From assembly GCA_026874595.1 (NCBI GenBank), contig CM049311.1:46565676-46629675 (forward strand): DNA of 64,000 nt. Direction: 5' to 3'. Both the position numbers and the translations under genes were made by a program. Source of the DNA: Sipunculus nudus. Taxonomy: Eukaryota > Annelida > Sipuncula > Golfingiida > Sipunculidae. Positions 60,069 to 64,000 of this stretch are shown here, piece after piece (the first letter of the stretch is position 1; each line of letters starts with the position of its first letter). The notes beneath the pieces are model-generated. The model had not been told where the DNA came from and ran no database searches. It was given only the letters and a program-made list of their open reading frames with translations.

Positions 60069-60147
60069 CCCTCCTCTTATCAATAGCGGTCCTGGGGGCC
60101 ATCATGCTGCTGGCTATTAACTTGGTGGGACCAGTCTTCTGTAAAAG
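60069..60147 (+). CDS. Exon encoding a transmembrane segment
   Basis: It lies between a TTTCTTTACAG acceptor and an AAAAG|GTCAGT donor. The frame, entering with the last two bases of a codon, encodes LLSIAVLGAIMLLAINLVG and then PVFCK. This is a strongly hydrophobic helix of about 20 residues followed by basic residues that continue into the next exon. The final two bases (AG) join the first G of the 61045 exon to make arginine, giving KRCFRRSSR, a typical stop-transfer sequence. The exon is only 79 bp, usual for a single-helix exon of a type I receptor or adhesion protein. I do not recognise the family, and the extracellular exons are not identified. Confidence 0.72.
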
Positions 60148-61044
60148 GTCAGTGGTTTTGAACTCTTCTCCTGTTAGGTCAGTGCTACATAATTATCTTT
60201 TCATTCAGGTCAAAGGTGCTAAATCCTACATTAAATGACTATATTCCTTACTTTCTGTAAGATTTATGACTAATTCAGCTTCTGAATCAATACTTTAGAC
60301 TCTTAGATATTTTACTTGGACTAATTTTGTAATCCTTGGTAATAAATACTTTTCACTGCTGGCACACTAATTTTTATACCAGTTTCTAAAGAAGTAACAG
60401 CTGGGTAAGAGTTCCAAATTGTTTTGAGCATTCTCACAGCAATTTTAAATGGTTCAAGACAGGTAAAATTCTTAATCCTGATTTCAAAATTTTCCCATTG
60501 AGTTGAATGAAAATGTTACATGTGAACACTCAAAAAACATTTAGCACATGTCCAAAAGCAGTGTCCCGTACACAACATGGCTGTTGTGTGTCTACATTTG
60601 CAACACATATAAAACAAAATGCTTTGTATTTGTGGTTATGCTTCTAGGTGTAAGCAAGACTTTTGATCAATTGTGTAAGTTGGTATCCACACAGAATATT
60701 TTGGAATGATTTCTTTTTCTTTCATTGTTTGCAAGCTCCAAATCAAAAATGTATTGAAATCATTCTGTGCTTAACCATCATTTACCAGGCCTGGATCTAG
60801 GATCTAAGGGGGGGGGGGGGGATTGTCTTGAAAAAGACAATGAAATGTGCTTTAAAAAGAAAACCTTTACTACAGATAAAAAAATATAATAACAGGTAAT
60901 TTACCATAAATATAATTTTATAGTGTTACTGAAATGAAAATATTTTACCCTGCTTGAAGAAAATAATATATATTTTTTCGGTTTGTAAGTGGGGGGATCC
61001 GGCCCTGTTCATAAATTACTGTACAAGGATCTGACCCACTACAG
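60148..61044 (+). other. Intron, 897 bp, containing a MITE
   Basis: Donor GTCAGT, acceptor CCACTACAG. The last 37 bases before the exon are all that separates the MITE end (61007) from the acceptor. A CTGAC branch-point-like string lies at about 61031-61035. The pyrimidine tract is short. Confidence 0.65.
60786..61007. mobile_element. Possible 222-bp MITE in the intron
   Basis: The ends read CAGGCCTGGATC (left) and, complementing the right, CAGGGCCGGATC. They enclose a 14-base poly-G run and AT-rich sequence. Flanks TCATTTAC and TCATAAAT are only partly alike, so the target duplication is weak. The end type is shared with 18567 and 56206. Confidence 0.5.
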
Positions 61045-61249
61045 GTGCTTCCGTCGGAGCAGCAGGGACCCAGAGCAGGGAGAGGTGTTCCACCTGTCAC
61101 CAGTACACGTGTCTGAGAACTTCCAGGACAGGAGCGGCAACTGTAGTGAATCAGAGAACGAGGACCCCGCCCTGATCATGGAAAATAAACACGCCGTTCT
61201 CGAGACGGTCACGTACATGCAGGACTGTGACGAGGGCAACGACACTTGA
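61045..61249 (+). CDS. Terminal coding exon, cytoplasmic tail
   Basis: The acceptor is ACTACAG at 61038-61044. The frame continues exactly from the preceding exon and encodes 67 further codons to TGA at 61247-61249. The tail is hydrophilic: a basic juxtamembrane stretch (CFRRSSR), then an acidic serine-rich region (ESENEDPA), and near the end ETVTYMQD, a tyrosine in an acidic context that could be a signalling or sorting motif. The exon is GC-richer than its surroundings, as expected for coding DNA. In-frame joining across two independent splice signals is the main evidence. The protein identity is unknown. Confidence 0.72.
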
Positions 61250-62117
61250 TCTCTGATCAGTCACTGTTTTCTTATAGCTTCCCTCAAAACTGATTGAAAT
61301 CAAAACCTGCAAAATTGAACATGCTGTACATACAACCTTCATGCATAAGTTCTGTTAATTTCATTTTAATACTGAAAAACAAGTGTAAATTTGTTTTATT
61401 ACTGTTATTTATTACATACAAACAAACACAATATCATTTTTTTTGTCATTTAAGTGACTCCCAGCACTCAGATTTATAATAATATAATACTGGAAAGACT
61501 CACCACAGGTTATATTTGAGCTTTCATGTTCTTCCATTATGATATATTAACCTGTTTGATGTTCTAAGGTTTCTTTTCAGTTTTGATCATTTGTATAAGT
61601 ATCAAATCCTTTCAAAAGGTGCAGGTTAGAACAGACGTGGAGTTTTGTGACAGTTTCTACAGCATATAACAGAGGGCAGCACTTGCTGGTATTTTATGGT
61701 GCATGCTAAACTCACAATATAAGAGTATAAGAAATACTACCAGTAATACATTAATGAATTAAATGACAGTGTTAATAAAATCTCTCTTCAATTCAAAAAC
61801 TTATATTAATATATACTGTCAAGTAAAGTATGTTCTTTCTTTATTGTCTAAAATGCAATAAAATGCAATACAGTTGTGTGTAATTCACTTTAAGGCTATG
61901 ATCATAGAGTTTTGTAGGGCAGGTAAAAATTATTTGCCTGACTGGGTAAGTACTTTCAGTCAATAATTTCAAACCTTGGTCAATTATGATTAAAGACCTT
62001 CACTGAAATTTACATCTTATTTAATATCATGAGAGTAAGTTGAAATGCATAAGTTCGAAGATGAACTTTGATCTGAAGTTGTAAAGGTACGCTATATTTG
62101 AACAATAATGTATATTG
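61250..62117 (+). other. Probable 3' untranslated region
   Basis: AT-rich sequence follows the stop codon. Candidate polyadenylation signals AATAAA lie at 61774-61779 and 61857-61862. Nothing else is seen. Confidence 0.45.
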
Positions 62118-63312
62118 TATTTCCTTGATCAGACACCCAAGCCTTCATTTTTTTCCGACCCTGCTTTGACCGGGCTTCTAAACAAGGCTGACTTCTATTT
62201 AAGGTCGACATTTTTTTTAAAATAACATTATCAGGCTCGTCAGACAAAACTAAAATAAAAGAACACGTCGATACAATAAACCCGCTGGTCACTACTTAAA
62301 GGGACACAATTGTAAACCTTATGGGTACATGGATTGTGTTTACGAAATTTCCTTAGATGCCATAGGGATATGGGACACGCAATTTCCACAATCAAGCACT
62401 AAAAGAAGAAATACACCTGGTAATATTGGTTCCATGGAAATATGGGGGCTTGGTATTTATAACAGCACAGGTTATTCATTTTCATGACACTTTCCTTCAC
62501 TCTTTTAACTGATTCAGCTTGACAAAGCATATTCAAGCTATTCAGACACAGGTGGCTCTTCCAGTAACTGTGAATTGTGTACAACTGGTAATATTGGGGG
62601 GGGGGGGGGGTACTTATATTACCATACAGCATAATTCATTTTCATGACACCTTCTTTCCAACTTGACTGATTCAGCTTGACACAGTGCATTCAAGGGTTT
62701 CCAACCTGGTATATACTGGTAAATGACATTTACTGCCTGGAATATTCCACTGAATGTAAAGTTGTTGACAAGAATAAATATTATTTTTAACTTTTACAAT
62801 TATTTTAGCAGCACTAATTTGGTAACACTAGGGATGCACTTAAAAGTACTGAAGAAATGAAAGCAAGGAGTGTAATGTGGCTTGACAGTGCCCACAATTT
62901 TACTGCTTGACACGAGCATTTGGTGTCTTCATACCACATAAAAAATCTGCCAGGTAGACTGTGATAGTGTTAGCCTTCTCACTGCTGACATACTTGTGTA
63001 GTGTTTTTCAGGATTGGTGATTGGCTTTAATCATAATGGATGAATCCGGAATATTTGGTGTCCCTTATAGAAACAGGCATGCATGTAAGAAAAAAGAAAG
63101 ATTCATAGATGAATAAAACATATTTTCAACACAAACACAAACTCTAGTCAATTTGAACAGTAAATGCACCAATAATAGTGATGGCAAAACACATCTGGCG
63201 GGAAACATGGAAACTACTCTACACCAGGCCTCTGAACAAGACTGGTGTTTATTCAAGGTCCACCTATATTTTTTAACGACTATATAAGGCCTGGCATCTG
63301 ATCAAGGAAATA
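62118..63312. mobile_element. Inverted-repeat pair, possible TIR element
   Basis: TATTTCCTTGATCAGA at 62118 is matched by its exact complement ending at 63312, both with TA at the outer edge. Inside each end, similar text (GGC.TCT.AACAAG.CTG...TTTA.TCAAGGTC-like) occurs in the same orientation, so these may be two related MITEs rather than one 1.2-kb element. Between them lies a partial tandem duplication of about 167 bp (CTGGTAATATTGG at 62418 and 62585) with a 15-base poly-G at 62596-62610. Confidence 0.45.
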
Positions 63313-63554
63313 TGGTACCTTAACTTGTAAGCATCTGGAAACTTACTTCATGAACAACTACTATAATGTGTTCTGTTATTAATGAGTCAGAATCACTGTA
63401 TCCTATGTACAACAGATATGATTAATAAAGATGTTAAAAACACTGTCCAGTAAATCTGGTGTTAGCTTATTCCTCAAGTCAAACTTCAATAATTACAGAA
63501 CACCATTTTGAAAGAACAACGCCTTCAATCCTTGCAGAAGCTATTGTTCAATGA
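63313..63554. other. AT-rich spacer
   Basis: Nothing recognised. Confidence 0.4.
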
Positions 63555-64000
63555 ACAAGTTACCCATGGGTCATGACGCTCAGCTGACTGGGAAGAGATT
63601 CGCAAAAGGAAATTTTATCATCTGAATGGTAGTATATACCCATTCAAATGAAGCATCAAACAGATTAACCAACAGGCCAAGATTGTGTCTGTATTTATAC
63701 ATACCAAAAATAGAGAAAAAATGCGTAAAAAATACAGGTGGCTCCACCAGTCTGCAGAAACAAATAAAAAGACTTGATGGTCAATATGCATGCAAAGAAT
63801 CATGGTGATCTCTGCATTAGTTGTACAGATACTTCAGCTTTTGTATCAAATTTTCCATTATTCTGAGGGATACTTCGGAGTCCTATAGCTTGAAGGATAC
63901 GGGTAACAGAGACCTATTTTCAGGTTTCCACGCACACTTTTCATGGGCCTCCTTGCATGACAAGAATGAAGATTCTAGGTCCAGTTGTTACAATTTGTGC
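63555..64000 (+). mobile_element. Family A element A-V, cut by window edge
   Basis: The 5' end has ACAAG, TTACCCATGGGTCA, and GCTCAGCTGAC at 63578-63588. A family A core unit follows from about 63700 with GGTGGCTCCACC and the usual landmarks. The element continues beyond the window. Confidence 0.8.

Overview
The window is AT-rich, intron-bearing, repeat-saturated invertebrate nuclear DNA. There are no operons, tRNAs, rRNAs or CRISPR arrays that I can see. The best clue to the organism is an abundant repeat class with the layout of bivalve 'pearl' elements and of Helentron-associated HINEs: a short 5' inverted-repeat motif, a core of tandem units of a few hundred bases, an ACGG-type microsatellite, and a 3' terminus followed by TAAAAA. 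A marine mollusc, probably a bivalve, is therefore my best guess. This is inference, because no diagnostic host gene is present.

Layout: 0-5.2 kb holds a possible terminal exon on the minus strand (684-915), a 48-bp minisatellite (2.7-3.6 kb) and a TIR element (3.77-5.17 kb). 5.86-10.70 kb is an intact Ty3/gypsy-type LTR retrotransposon on the minus strand, with two identical 165-bp LTRs, a 5-bp target duplication and one uninterrupted gag-pol frame of 1369 codons, inserted in a family A repeat array. 12.35-14.65 kb is a TIR-bounded element filled with GC-rich minisatellites. 17-31 kb is a nest of mobile elements at least three levels deep. A family B element (22.1-31.2 kb) was invaded by a family A composite (22.58-29.61 kb), which was itself invaded by two hAT-like elements with 5-bp and 8-bp target duplications. 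The family B element was separately invaded by a 983-bp element with an 8-bp duplication. 32-42 kb carries families C, D, F and another A copy, again nested. 43.46-44.05 kb is a 28-bp minisatellite. 44.7-53.3 kb holds family E, a second copy of the A composite (47.41-51.09 kb) and another B copy. 57.04-59.21 kb is a large 37-bp minisatellite with two subfamilies.

The best host gene evidence is at the right: two + strand exons (60069-60147 and 61045-61249) that join in frame. They encode a transmembrane segment followed by a cytoplasmic tail of about 70 residues and a stop, which is the 3' end of a membrane-protein gene whose family I do not recognise. The right edge runs into another A-type element.

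The main discovery candidates are: (i) two sequence lineages (A/B and C) that share one terminal blueprint; (ii) a 12-bp palindrome GGTGGCGCCACC conserved in the core units of several families; (iii) several non-autonomous transposons whose exact boundaries can be read from target duplications and undisturbed sites in the same window; and (iv) an apparently young gypsy element with an unusual RIDD reverse-transcriptase motif.
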